A stretch of 64,000 nt of DNA, from contig VGCZ01000015.1 of assembly GCA_016869975.1 (NCBI GenBank), positions 1 through 64,000 of the forward strand, written 5' to 3'. Positions 52,675-61,547 of the stretch are shown piece by piece (positions within the stretch are counted from its first letter, which is position 1; each line of letters starts with the position of its first letter). Under the pieces are notes generated by a model. It was not told the origin of the DNA and made no database searches. It worked only from the letters and a program-made list of their open reading frames with translations. A program made the position numbers and the translations under genes. Source of the DNA: Alphaproteobacteria bacterium (GTDB lineage Bacteria; Pseudomonadota; Alphaproteobacteria; Reyranellales; Reyranellaceae).

Positions 52675-53085
52675 ATGCGTCGCATCGCGTTCGCCCTCGC
52701 CGCCGCGCTGTTCATACTCGGCGACTCCTCACCCGTGCGGGCCTACAGCGACGCCGAGATCAGTCAGTTCCTGATGAGCAGCCCGTGGTGCCATTTCCGC
52801 TACAACTCTGCCGGCGGCTCGACGACGACACGGCGAGGCCAATTCGGCGGCAACGGCGTTCTGACCGTGCGCAGCGGCCGCGAGGTCTACTCCTCAGGCC
52901 CGGGCGGCACCTATTCCGGCGGCTCGCAGGGCGGCGAGCAGTATTACTGGCGGGTGCAGAACGCGATGCTGCTGCTGTCGCAGGACGGCGTGAACTGGCA
53001 GCCCTACAGGCTCGACGCCTATCGCAATTCCAGCGGCTATCCGATCCTCGTCGTCGATGGCGACGAGTACTCGATGTGCAATTGA
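52675..53085 (+). CDS. Small secreted protein of unknown function
   Basis: The 136-residue product has a signal peptide (MRRIAFALAAALFILG, cut near VRA-Y) and a mature part rich in Gly, Ser, Tyr and Trp. It has one Cys near the N-terminus (SSPWCHF) and one at the C-terminus (YSMCN), which could form a disulfide. The central motif NSAGGSTTTRRGQF and the beta-rich pattern suggest a small lipocalin-like or sheet protein, not proven. AGGAGG precedes the start. Confidence 0.75.
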   Translation: MRRIAFALAAALFILGDSSPVRAYSDAEISQFLMSSPWCHFRYNSAGGSTTTRRGQFGGNGVLTVRSGREVYSSGPGGTYSGGSQGGEQYYWRVQNAMLLLSQDGVNWQPYRLDAYRNSSGYPILVVDGDEYSMCN

Positions 53086-53093
53086 AGCTCCGT

Positions 53094-53157
53094 TGTCATC
53101 CCGACGTAGCGAGGGATCTAGGCTGACCCGAGATCCCTCGCTACGCTCGGGATGACA
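53094..53157. repeat. Palindromic repeat, family 1
   Basis: TGTCATCCCGACGTAGCGAG begins the left arm and CTCGCTACGCTCGGGATGAC ends the right arm. It lies between convergent genes and may end transcription. Confidence 0.88.
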
Positions 53158-53165
53158 GGCGACGA

Positions 53166-54296
53166 CTAGTCCGCGAACTTCGGCATCACCTTGGTCGCCA
53201 TCAACTCGAGTGACTGGAGGATGCGGCCGCGGTCGTGCAGGCCTTGCGGAATCAGCAGAACGCATTCGTCAATCGGCACGCGCTTGCTGACCTCGTCGAG
53301 GCGTCGCGCGATGGTGTCGGGCGAGCCGACCAGCAGTTCCGGCACGCCCTGGCCGAAGGGGATCGCCCAGCGCTGCCAGAACCACATCATGTCCTCGAGC
53401 CATTCCTTGGCCTGTGCGTCGGTGGGCGCGCAGATGAAGACGCCGCCCCAGGCCGCCTGGTGGCCGTTCTTCACCACGCGGCCGTGCTTCTCGGCCTCAC
53501 GCGTGTAGCCGGCGCACAGACTGGAGAAGAAGTCGATGTTGTCGGTCAGCACGATCGGCCGCCCGCCATAGCGCGCCCAGAACAGGGCGGTGCGCATGGA
53601 GGCGGCGAAGCCGCCATAGAGCGGCGGGTGCGGGCTCTGCAGCGGCCGGGGCGCAATGCCGACCTCGCTCACGGCCATGTTCGCCGCGACGCCCTGGCCG
53701 AACTCGGTGTAGACGCCGTGCGGGTGCGGGTTGACGAAATCCCTGGGCGGGAAGTTCCAGTACTTGCCGCGATGCTGGAACGTATCGTGGGTTAGCGCCT
53801 TGACCACGACGTCGACAAACTCTGTGAAGTACTCGCGGTTGGCCGTGTCGGCCGGCGAGTCCTTGTTCCACGGGCCCACGGCGTTGAGATCGTCGCGCAC
53901 CTTGAAGTTCTCGACCCAGCGCGCCTGGTAGCCGCGCACCAGGCCGACGCCGAAGCGGCCGCCCAGCATATTGTCCATGGTGGCGATGTCCTCGGCCACG
54001 CGCAGCGGGTTGTGCGTGGTCGAGACGAAGCCGCAGGTGATGACGCGCAAGCGCTTGGTGTGCTGGCCCAGCCACATGCCCATCAGGCGCGGATCGTTGG
54101 AAATCTCGAAGCCTTCGATCTGCAGGTGATGCTCGGGATGGCCGAAACCGAAATAGCCTGCATCGTCGGCGAAGCGCGCGTACTCGGCGATCTCGTCGAG
54201 CATCCGCTGGTAGAGCTCGGGCTTGCGGCCCGCCATGCCGGCTTCGAGCTCGTGGCGCCGGCCGACGGTGCAGTACATGAACAGGCTGAACTTCAT
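53166..54296 (-). CDS. LLM-class flavin-dependent oxidoreductase
   Basis: This 376-residue protein has FGFGHPEHHLQIEGF and NMLGGRFGVGLVRGY, typical of LLM flavin monooxygenases; HPEHH may be the flavin or catalytic site region. It follows the OYE gene after 10 bases on the same strand, so the two flavoenzymes are likely co-expressed. AGGAG precedes ATG. Confidence 0.9.
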   Translation of the reverse strand: MKFSLFMYCTVGRRHELEAGMAGRKPELYQRMLDEIAEYARFADDAGYFGFGHPEHHLQIEGFEISNDPRLMGMWLGQHTKRLRVITCGFVSTTHNPLRVAEDIATMDNMLGGRFGVGLVRGYQARWVENFKVRDDLNAVGPWNKDSPADTANREYFTEFVDVVVKALTHDTFQHRGKYWNFPPRDFVNPHPHGVYTEFGQGVAANMAVSEVGIAPRPLQSPHPPLYGGFAASMRTALFWARYGGRPIVLTDNIDFFSSLCAGYTREAEKHGRVVKNGHQAAWGGVFICAPTDAQAKEWLEDMMWFWQRWAIPFGQGVPELLVGSPDTIARRLDEVSKRVPIDECVLLIPQGLHDRGRILQSLELMATKVMPKFAD

Positions 54297-54306
54297 CGCT
54301 CGGCTC

Positions 54307-55458
54307 CTATTCCGCCGCTTTCGGCAACACCAGCGTCTTCGACCGCTTCTCCAGCCACCAGCCGTACTCCGCTGGCCACATCGCGAAGCCGGGATCGCAG
54401 CCCAGCTCCTGCGCCGCGTGCAGCGCCCAGAACGGATCGTAGAGCGCCTGTCGTCCGACCGCGATCAGGTCGGCGTGGCCGTCGCGCAGCACCGCCTCGG
54501 CCTGCCGGCCGTCGAGGATCAGGCCCACCGCCATCGACTTCACGCCACCCTGGTTGCGCACCGCCGAGGCGAAGGGCACCTGGAAGCCGGGATAGCGCGG
54601 GATCGGCGCGGCGGTCGCCGTACCGGTGAGACCACCGGACGAGCAGTCCACCACATCGACGCCGCATTCCTTCAGCGCCTGCGACAGCGCCACCGTGTCG
54701 TCGAGGTTCCAGCCATCGGCGCCATCGAGCGCCGAGACACGGAAGAACAGCGGCTTGTGCTGGGGCCACGCGGCGCGCACCGCGCGCGTGATCTCCAGCG
54801 CGATGCGCATGCGCCCGGCACGATCGCCGCCATAGGCGTCGTTGCGCGTGTTGCTGATCGGCGAGAGGAACGAAGCGATCAGATAGCCGTGCGCGCCATG
54901 CACCTCGCAGATGTCGAAGCCCGCCGCGTCGGCGCGCTTCGCGCCGATCGCGAAGGCCGTGACGATATCGCCGATCTCGGCGACCGAAAGCTGGCGTGGG
55001 ATCAGCCAGCCCGGCGCCACCGGCTCGGTCGTCGGTCCGACGACCTCCCACGCCTTGCGACCCTTGGCGAAGTCCTGCGCGTTAAGCGGGCCGTTACCTT
55101 CGGGCGCCGGCTGCGTCGCGCCCTTGCGCCCGGCGTGCGCCAGCTGCATCGCCGCCTTGGCGCCTTCGCCATGGATGAAGTCGACGACGCGGCGGAAGGG
55201 CGCGATGTGGGCGTCGTCCCAGATACCGGTGTCGAGCTCGGTGACGCGACCGCGTGCCTCGACGGCCGTGCCTTCGCTGAACACCAGCCCGGCGCGCCCG
55301 CGCGCGAAGCCGCCGAGATGCACCAGATGGAAGTCGTTCGCGAAGCCGTCCTTGGCGTGATACTGCACCATCGGCGAGATCACGACGCGGTTGGGCAGCG
55401 TGACGCTCCGGATGGTCAGCGGCGTGAACAGCAGCGGCCGGGACTCGGGCGCGGACAT
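54307..55458 (-). CDS. Old yellow enzyme-type NADH:flavin oxidoreductase
   Basis: This 383-residue FMN enzyme has HGEGAKAAMQLAHAGRKG, the catalytic His pair region CEVHGAHGYLIASFLSPISN and GRQALYDPFW. It resembles YqjM-type ene-reductases that reduce alpha,beta-unsaturated carbonyls. The ATG at 55458 follows GGGGAG; a TTG ten codons upstream is unlikely. A possible partner reductase for the LLM protein downstream, though OYE itself is a substrate reductase. Confidence 0.93.
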   Translation of the reverse strand: MSAPESRPLLFTPLTIRSVTLPNRVVISPMVQYHAKDGFANDFHLVHLGGFARGRAGLVFSEGTAVEARGRVTELDTGIWDDAHIAPFRRVVDFIHGEGAKAAMQLAHAGRKGATQPAPEGNGPLNAQDFAKGRKAWEVVGPTTEPVAPGWLIPRQLSVAEIGDIVTAFAIGAKRADAAGFDICEVHGAHGYLIASFLSPISNTRNDAYGGDRAGRMRIALEITRAVRAAWPQHKPLFFRVSALDGADGWNLDDTVALSQALKECGVDVVDCSSGGLTGTATAAPIPRYPGFQVPFASAVRNQGGVKSMAVGLILDGRQAEAVLRDGHADLIAVGRQALYDPFWALHAAQELGCDPGFAMWPAEYGWWLEKRSKTLVLPKAAE

Positions 55459-55558
55459 CGACGGCGTCTCCCCAAAGGTCGTGTTCAATCGATCATAACC
55501 CTACGCGGGGGCGGAACTTGCCGCTAGGCTGCGCTCGACGCAAGCGAGAGGGGCGGTC

Positions 55559-56737
55559 ATGCGCATCGTTGCCATCGAGGATCTGCACTGCGACGCCGGC
55601 TGGCGCGTGTTCTCGTTCCTCAAGGTCACCACCGACGAGGGGCTCGTCGGCTGGTCGGAGTACAACGAGAGCTACGGCAGCGGCGGCCTGACCGCGGTGA
55701 TCAAGCGCCTGACGCGTCACCTGATCGGCCAGGATCCGCGGCCGGTCGAGCGGATCAGCTCGCAGCTCTACGCCATCACCCGCCAGGCGCCCGGCGGCAT
55801 GAACGCCCAGGCGATCGCGGCGATCGAGAACGCGCTGCTCGACGTCAAGGCCAAGGCGCTGGGCGTGCCGGTCTACGCCCTGTTCGGCGGCCCGGTGCGC
55901 GATCGTCTGCCGCTCTACTGGTCGCATTGCGGCAGCTATCGCCTCAACAACGCCGAGGTGATGGGACTTGAGCCGGTGCGTGGCTACGACGATCTGGTGA
56001 CGCTCGGCCGGCATGTGAAGGAGCGCGGCTTCAAGGCGCTGAAAACCAACATCTTCATGTTCGACCGCGACAAGCCTTACATGCATCAGCCCGGCTTCGG
56101 CCGCAACGCGGGCTGGCCCGAGCTCAACGTCGACAACCGTATCCTGGGCGCGATCACCGACGGCTTGGCTGCCTTCCGCCAGGGCGGCGGCAAGGAGATG
56201 GGCATCCTTCTCGACACCAATTTCAACTTCAAGACCGACGGCTACGTGAAGGTGGCGCGCGCTGTCGAGCCCTACGACCTGTTCTGGCTGGAGATCGACA
56301 CCTACGATCCCGAGGGCCTCGCCTACATCAGGCGTAAGGCCAACATGCCGATCGCCTCCTGTGAGTCGCTGTTCGGCCGCCGCCAGTTCCGCTTCTTCTT
56401 CGAGAACCGGTCGATGGACACCGCGATCGTCGACGTGCCGTGGAACGGGCTGCTCGAGTCGGTGAAGATCGCGGCGATGGCCGAGGCCTACGAGATCAAC
56501 TGCGCGCCGCATAATTTCTACGGCCACATGTCGACCCTGATGAGTGCGCATTTCTGCGCCGCCATCCCCAATTTCCGGGTGATGGAGATCGATATCGACG
56601 ACGTGCCGTGGAAGGACGATCTCGTCACCCATCCGCCAGTGATCGAGAACGGCGAGCTGATCGTGCCGACGCGCCCCGGCTGGGGCGCCGACGTCAACGA
56701 GGAAGCCGTGCGCGCCCATCCCGCGCGCACCGGCTGA
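55559..56737 (+). CDS. Enolase-superfamily enzyme (mandelate racemase/muconate lactonising type)
   Basis: The 392-residue protein has the capping and barrel domains. Metal ligands are Asp in LLDTNFNF, Glu in WLEIDTYD and Glu in SCESLFG; Lys in KALKTNIF and His in APHNFYGH are the active site acid/base candidates. It lies outside the six-gene run at 48.4-53.1 kb but near it. It is divergent from the OYE gene over 100 bases. Substrate unknown. Confidence 0.9.
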   Translation: MRIVAIEDLHCDAGWRVFSFLKVTTDEGLVGWSEYNESYGSGGLTAVIKRLTRHLIGQDPRPVERISSQLYAITRQAPGGMNAQAIAAIENALLDVKAKALGVPVYALFGGPVRDRLPLYWSHCGSYRLNNAEVMGLEPVRGYDDLVTLGRHVKERGFKALKTNIFMFDRDKPYMHQPGFGRNAGWPELNVDNRILGAITDGLAAFRQGGGKEMGILLDTNFNFKTDGYVKVARAVEPYDLFWLEIDTYDPEGLAYIRRKANMPIASCESLFGRRQFRFFFENRSMDTAIVDVPWNGLLESVKIAAMAEAYEINCAPHNFYGHMSTLMSAHFCAAIPNFRVMEIDIDDVPWKDDLVTHPPVIENGELIVPTRPGWGADVNEEAVRAHPARTG

Positions 56738-56773
56738 CGCAGGGCGCGTTGATCTCCGGTGATGCGTGCGCAT

Positions 56774-56803
56774 CCACCTTCCCCCGCTGGCGGGGGAAGG
56801 TGG
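56774..56803. repeat. Palindrome, family 2 (left member of a pair)
   Basis: CCACCTTCCCCCGC and GCGGGGGAAGGTGG with a TG loop; followed by a GCGCGAAGCGC mini-hairpin. It forms one composite unit with the copy at 56901-56926. Confidence 0.85.
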
Positions 56804-56900
56804 CGCGAAGCGCCGGATCGGGGTGGTTCTCGCGGTCAGGCGTGGTCTTCGAAAGACATTGCCTTCGTCTTCGACAGCCACCTCCATCCGCCCTTCGGGC

Positions 56901-56926
56901 ACCTTCCCCCGCGAGCGGGGGAAGGT
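56901..56926. repeat. Palindrome, family 2 (right member of a pair), at the LptD start
   Basis: ACCTTCCCCCGC and GCGGGGGAAGGT with a GA loop. GGGGGAAGG in the right arm is nine bases upstream of the proposed GTG start of the lptD-like gene. Confidence 0.85.
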
Positions 56927-56934
56927 ATTGGTGG

Positions 56935-59109
56935 GTGGCGCTTCTTCTATCGCTGCTCGCCTGGTGTGGCGCGGCGCAGGCGCAGACGGCGGCGACGCGG
57001 GGTGGTGGCGAGACCTTGGTGCTGGCCAACGAGGTGATCCGCGAGGCGGGCGGCCGGCGTCTGATCGCCCGCGGCATGGTCGAGGTGCGGCGTGGCGCGC
57101 GCGCGATCATGGCCGACGAGGTCACCTACGATTCGAACACCGATCGCCTGCGCGCCGCCGGCAATGTCGCGGTGGTCGACGATAACGGCGAGGTGGTGTT
57201 CTTTTCGGAGGTCGATGCCGACGCCGCCTTCACCGACGGCGCCGGGCGCGATATCCGCATGGTGCTGCGGCGCAACTGGCGGGTACGTGCCAGCGATGGC
57301 CAGTTAAGTACCAAGGACGGTCGCCAGTTCGCGTTGCGGCACGCCCAGGCGTCGCCCTGCGACGAATGCGCGAAGGACCCCGATCGCCCGCCGGTGTGGC
57401 GCATTACGGCGCGCCGCGTCGTGGTCGACGAGGCGTCGCAGGATTTCATCTACAACAACGCGGCGATGGAGATCTTCGGCGTTCCGGTGGCCTACACGCC
57501 GTATTTCACGCACCCCGCGCCCGACGTGCGCCGGCGCACCGGGCTGGTTTCGTTCAACGTCGGCCGCAGCTCGGTGCGCGGCTTCTACGGCGAGCCGCAG
57601 TATTTCATCGCGCTCGACGACAGCGCCGACCTGTCGCTGCGCCCGCGTCTCTACTTCCAACGGCCGACACGGCCGTTGTTCGACGTTGAGGCGCGCAAGC
57701 GCGGCGACACGTTCGATGTCTCGCTGCGACCGCGCTTCGCCTATGACGGAGGTCGCCTGCGCTACCTCCTTCGCGGCGCGCTGAATTGGGATATCGACCA
57801 GAATTGGCGCGCAGTGGCCGACGCCGATTATTCCGGAGACCGCGCCTTCCACGAGGATTTCGGCATCGCCCGCCAACCCTTCGCCCGTTCGGTGGCGGCC
57901 GTCGAGCGCTTCGCCGCGCAATCCTTCGTGCAGTTCCGCGCCGCGCACTATCAGGACCTCCATCTCGACAACTTCGCCGGCCATGTGCCGACCGCCGGCT
58001 TCCACGCGCTGTCGCATCAGCGCATTCCGGTACCCGAATTGGGCGGCACCTTGGAGTTGCGCACGCTCCTGCGCGAGACACTGCGCGAGCGCGGGCCCTC
58101 GACCAGCAGCGCGATCCAGATCGTGGAGTGGCAGCGCCGCGCGCTGATCGGCGGTGGCCAGGTCGTGGGCTTCGGCGCGCAGCTGATGGGCCGGCTGGAC
58201 CGCACCACGTCGGGGCCGGTAGATATCGTCGATCCGTTGTCCAACGGCCTGCCGACCACCGCGCGCGGCTGGGCCTCGAGCGACGCGATCGGCTGGCTCG
58301 AATGGTCCTATCCCTTCGTCGCACCGGTCGGTGAGCGCGGCTCGTTGGTGGTAGAGCCCAAGGCGATGCTGATCGGCTCGGGCCGGATCGCCGGCGCGCG
58401 GCCGATGCTCAACGAGGACTCGCGCAGCCTGGAGATGGACTTCAGCTCGATCTTCTCGATTAGCCGCCATACGGGTTTCGACCGACGCGAGAGCGGGCTG
58501 CGCGTGGTCTATGGGCTGCGTTCGACGCTGGGCTTCGCCTCGGGCGAGCAGCTGACGGTCGAGGCCGGTCAGTTACGCTATCTCGTCGGTGACGACAATT
58601 TCGCCGGCCGCCTGCGCGCGCCCGGCGACAAGGCGTCGGACTGGGTGCTCGGCGTGCGCGCCGATATCGGCTATCCGCTGTCGCTCGACATGTATGGCCG
58701 CTTCGATGCGCGCGACTTCGGCGTGGTGCAGGCGTACGTTGCGCCCACCCTGCGACATCAGCTCTTTGGCCGCGAGGCGAGCCTGACGGTGGGCTACGCG
58801 CATGAGGGCCCGGCCAGCCCGCTGGGCCGCTATCCCGGCGCGCCGCCACCACGCGACTCCGTCATCGCGCTGGCGCGCCTGCCGATCGGCGAACATTGGA
58901 CTCTCGACGGCGGCGTTCGTTACGACGCCACCCGCCGCAACTTCACCGACTACCAAGCCGGCATCACCTACGAGGATGAGTGCTTCGTCGTCCGCGTGCT
59001 GGGCCAGCGCGGCCTCTATTTCGCCGGCATCAGCACCGAAGCTGCCGCGCGCGTCCTCGTGCAGGTGACGTTCAAGCAGCTCACGACCCTGGGCTTCCAG
59101 AACAACTGA
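56935..59109 (+). CDS. lptD: LptD-like outer membrane LPS-assembly protein
   Basis: The 724-residue protein starts with a short signal peptide (MALLLSLLAWCGAAQAQ), then an OstA/LptA-like beta-jellyroll domain to about residue 180, then the LptD beta-barrel to the C-terminus. Cysteines in ASPCDECAKDP lie in the linker position expected for the disulfides, and one more Cys (DECFVV) is near the end. It acts as the outer membrane pore of LPS transport. The GTG 56935 is inferred from the signal peptide; the start is not settled. The usual surA-pdxA neighbours are absent, so a second, canonical lptD may exist. Confidence 0.82.
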   Translation: MALLLSLLAWCGAAQAQTAATRGGGETLVLANEVIREAGGRRLIARGMVEVRRGARAIMADEVTYDSNTDRLRAAGNVAVVDDNGEVVFFSEVDADAAFTDGAGRDIRMVLRRNWRVRASDGQLSTKDGRQFALRHAQASPCDECAKDPDRPPVWRITARRVVVDEASQDFIYNNAAMEIFGVPVAYTPYFTHPAPDVRRRTGLVSFNVGRSSVRGFYGEPQYFIALDDSADLSLRPRLYFQRPTRPLFDVEARKRGDTFDVSLRPRFAYDGGRLRYLLRGALNWDIDQNWRAVADADYSGDRAFHEDFGIARQPFARSVAAVERFAAQSFVQFRAAHYQDLHLDNFAGHVPTAGFHALSHQRIPVPELGGTLELRTLLRETLRERGPSTSSAIQIVEWQRRALIGGGQVVGFGAQLMGRLDRTTSGPVDIVDPLSNGLPTTARGWASSDAIGWLEWSYPFVAPVGERGSLVVEPKAMLIGSGRIAGARPMLNEDSRSLEMDFSSIFSISRHTGFDRRESGLRVVYGLRSTLGFASGEQLTVEAGQLRYLVGDDNFAGRLRAPGDKASDWVLGVRADIGYPLSLDMYGRFDARDFGVVQAYVAPTLRHQLFGREASLTVGYAHEGPASPLGRYPGAPPPRDSVIALARLPIGEHWTLDGGVRYDATRRNFTDYQAGITYEDECFVVRVLGQRGLYFAGISTEAAARVLVQVTFKQLTTLGFQNN

Positions 59110-59118
59110 CCGCAAGAC

Positions 59119-59160
59119 TGTCATCCCGAGCGAAGCGAGGTCGCTGCGCTCGGGATGACG
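59119..59160. repeat. Palindromic repeat, family 1 (short copy)
   Basis: TGTCATCCCGAGCGAAGCGA, GG, TCGCTGCGCTCGGGATGACG. It lies between convergent genes. Confidence 0.88.
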
Positions 59161-59168
59161 CAAGCGAG

Positions 59169-59966
59169 CTACGCGCCCACCACCAAGGTCGAGGCGAGCT
59201 GGCGTACGGTCTTGACCAGCGCCATGGCGACGATGCGGCCGGTCTTGCGATTCTCGGCGCTGACGGCGACGTCCTCCATGAAGGTGAAGCGGCCGAAGGC
59301 GCCGACGGCCTCGACCTCGACGACGTGGGTGGCGATGGTGGGGTCGGCGACGATCACCACGCGGGTGCGATCAAGCCCGATGCCGGCCAGCGCCACGGCG
59401 GCTGAGATATTGACGTTCTGCGGATAGAGCCGCGCACCCTCGCGCACCGGCCCGTCGAACACGATGTGCGGCTTGGTAAGCGAGTCGAGATCGACGAGGT
59501 CTTGCGCCGCCGTGCCTTTCCACGCCGAGGGATCCTTGCGCACGGTCACGGTTACCGAGTCGAGCCCGCCCACAGCCGCCGCCGAGAGGATATCGATGGC
59601 GCCAATGCCGGCCGACGGCAGGATCAGCCGCTTGCCGTTGCGCCGGGCGGCCGTCAGTACGCGCTCGTACAGCGCTGTGTCGGTGAAGGCACCGACCGAG
59701 GTCACCAGCAGGTCCATGCCGTTGTCCAGCACGCGCTCGGCGTGGGCGCGCACCGCGTCGTGGCCGGCGCACTCGACGACGACGTCCATGCCGTAGCCGA
59801 AGAAGCGGTCGGGATCGTGAGTGATGTCGGGCCGGGTGGTGACGTCCTCGCGCGGCCGGCGCACCAGAGCGGCGCGCAACTCGACGCCCTCGATGCTTCC
59901 GGCCGCCATCGCCTCGCGTACATGCAGTCCGATGGCGCCATACCCGATCAGTCCCAGACGCAGCAT
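59169..59966 (-). CDS. nadX: Aspartate dehydrogenase
   Basis: This 265-residue protein has the Rossmann motif GLIGYGAIG, a central VVVECAGHDAVRAH stretch and the family sequence LPSAGIGAIDILSAAAVGG, followed by YPQNVNISAAVALAG. It catalyses NAD(P)-dependent deamination of aspartate; in NAD synthesis it can supply iminoaspartate instead of NadB. No nadA or nadC gene is adjacent, so a catabolic role is possible. It is divergent from gnd. Confidence 0.88.
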   Translation of the reverse strand: MLRLGLIGYGAIGLHVREAMAAGSIEGVELRAALVRRPREDVTTRPDITHDPDRFFGYGMDVVVECAGHDAVRAHAERVLDNGMDLLVTSVGAFTDTALYERVLTAARRNGKRLILPSAGIGAIDILSAAAVGGLDSVTVTVRKDPSAWKGTAAQDLVDLDSLTKPHIVFDGPVREGARLYPQNVNISAAVALAGIGLDRTRVVIVADPTIATHVVEVEAVGAFGRFTFMEDVAVSAENRKTGRIVAMALVKTVRQLASTLVVGA

Positions 59967-60007
59967 GGAGCGTTTCCCTTCATGGTCTTCCTTCGGATGC
60001 GAACTCC

Positions 60008-60037
60008 ATACCTTCCCCCGCTGGCGGGGGAAGGTAT
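60008..60037. repeat. Palindrome, family 2, in a divergent promoter region
   Basis: ATACCTTCCCCCGC and GCGGGGGAAGGTAT with a TG loop, 14-base arms. It sits between the aspartate dehydrogenase and gnd starts. Confidence 0.85.
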
Positions 60038-60119
60038 CTCATCTGTGATTGCACTGCCCCCGGGCGAAGGGAGCGGCGAGGCTTTACCGAGCCGTCCCCG
60101 GCACGCTATCACGACTGTT

Positions 60120-61547
60120 ATGCGATCGTCGGCATTGGGCCTGATGGGCCTCGGCGTCATGGGCGCCAATCTCGCACGTAACCTCGCCCGCAACGGCGCG
60201 CGGTTGGCGTTGTTCGACACGGCGTCCGGCGTCGCAGAGCCGCTGGCCAAGGACATCGGCGCGGGCGCGGTCGGCGCCGACGATATCGCCGGCCTGATCG
60301 CCGCGCTGCCGGCGCCGCGCAGCGTCATGCTGATGGTGCCGGCCGGTCAGCCGGTCGACGACGCGCTCGAGGCGCTGCGCCCGCATCTGGGCGCCGGCGA
60401 CATCGTCATCGATGGCGGCAATTCCTTCTATCGCGACACCCAGCGCCGGCAGATCGAGTTCGCGCGCCAGAGCGTGCACGTGCTGGGCTTCGGTGTCTCC
60501 GGCGGCGCCGAAGGCGCGCTTAGGGGCCCGGCGATCATGGCGGGCGGCGAGACCGCCGCCGTCGCGTCGGTCGCGCCGTTGTTCGAGGCGATCGCGGCGG
60601 ACGCGCCCGATGGCTCGGCCTGCTTCGCGCGCGTCGGCGCCGGCGCTGCCGGCCACTTCGTGAAGTCCGTGCACAACGGCATCGAGTACGCCCATATGCA
60701 GCTGATCGCCGAGACTTGGCATCTGCTGCGCCGCATGGTCGGCATGAGCCACGAGGAGGCGCGCACCATCTTCGCGCGCTGGGCCGAGGGCGAGTTGTCG
60801 TCCTTCCTGATGGAATGCGCGGTGCAGGTGCTCGACACGCGCGATCCCGAGAGCGGCGTGCCGATGATCGAGCGCGTCGTCGACACGGCGGAGCAGAAGG
60901 GCACCGGCCAGTGGACCGCCAACGCCGCGCTGGCCTATGGCGTGGCCGCGCCGACGCTCGCCGAGGCGGTGCATGCGCGCTGCCTCTCGGCGCTCAAGAG
61001 CGATCGCCTGGCCAACGAGACGGCGCTGGGGCCCTCGACCATGGCCTTCGCCGGCGATCGCATGGCGCTGACCGCCGCGCTGGGCCGCGCCCTGCTCGCC
61101 GCCAACATCGCGGTGCTGGCGCAGGGCTTCGCGCTGATGCGCGCGGCCGACCAGGAAGAGGGCTGGGGCGTCGACCTCGCGACCGTGGCGCGGGTCTGGC
61201 GTGGCGGCTGCATCGTGCGCTCCGAACTGCTCGAGCCGATCGCCGAGGCCTGCGCCGCGCTGCCGGCGGGCACCAACCTGCTGCGCGCGCCGGCGCTCTG
61301 GCGCATGGTCAGCGCCGGCGACGCCGCGTGGCGCCAGGTCGTGGTGACGGCGATCGCGCATGGCGTGCCGGTGCCGGCCTTCGCCTCGTCGCTGTCCTAT
61401 GTCGACGCGCTGCGCACCGGCCGGCTGTGGGCCGACATGATCGCGGCCCAGCGCGACGTCTTCGGCCAGCACGGTTTCACGCGCCTCGACAAGCCGGGCC
61501 GCCACCACGCCGATTGGGCGCCCTACACCGGCGCAGACAAAGGCTGA
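60120..61547 (+). CDS. gnd: 6-phosphogluconate dehydrogenase, decarboxylating
   Basis: This 475-residue enzyme oxidises 6-phosphogluconate to ribulose-5-phosphate. It has the N-terminal NADP motif GLMGLGVMGANLARNLA, the substrate signature DGGNSFYRDTQRR, the catalytic VKSVHNGIEYAHMQL and the C-terminal HADWAPYTG. ATG 60120 has no strong binding site; the start fits the family. The TGA overlaps the ATG of the gluconokinase gene (TGATG). Confidence 0.95.
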   Translation: MRSSALGLMGLGVMGANLARNLARNGARLALFDTASGVAEPLAKDIGAGAVGADDIAGLIAALPAPRSVMLMVPAGQPVDDALEALRPHLGAGDIVIDGGNSFYRDTQRRQIEFARQSVHVLGFGVSGGAEGALRGPAIMAGGETAAVASVAPLFEAIAADAPDGSACFARVGAGAAGHFVKSVHNGIEYAHMQLIAETWHLLRRMVGMSHEEARTIFARWAEGELSSFLMECAVQVLDTRDPESGVPMIERVVDTAEQKGTGQWTANAALAYGVAAPTLAEAVHARCLSALKSDRLANETALGPSTMAFAGDRMALTAALGRALLAANIAVLAQGFALMRAADQEEGWGVDLATVARVWRGGCIVRSELLEPIAEACAALPAGTNLLRAPALWRMVSAGDAAWRQVVVTAIAHGVPVPAFASSLSYVDALRTGRLWADMIAAQRDVFGQHGFTRLDKPGRHHADWAPYTGADKG

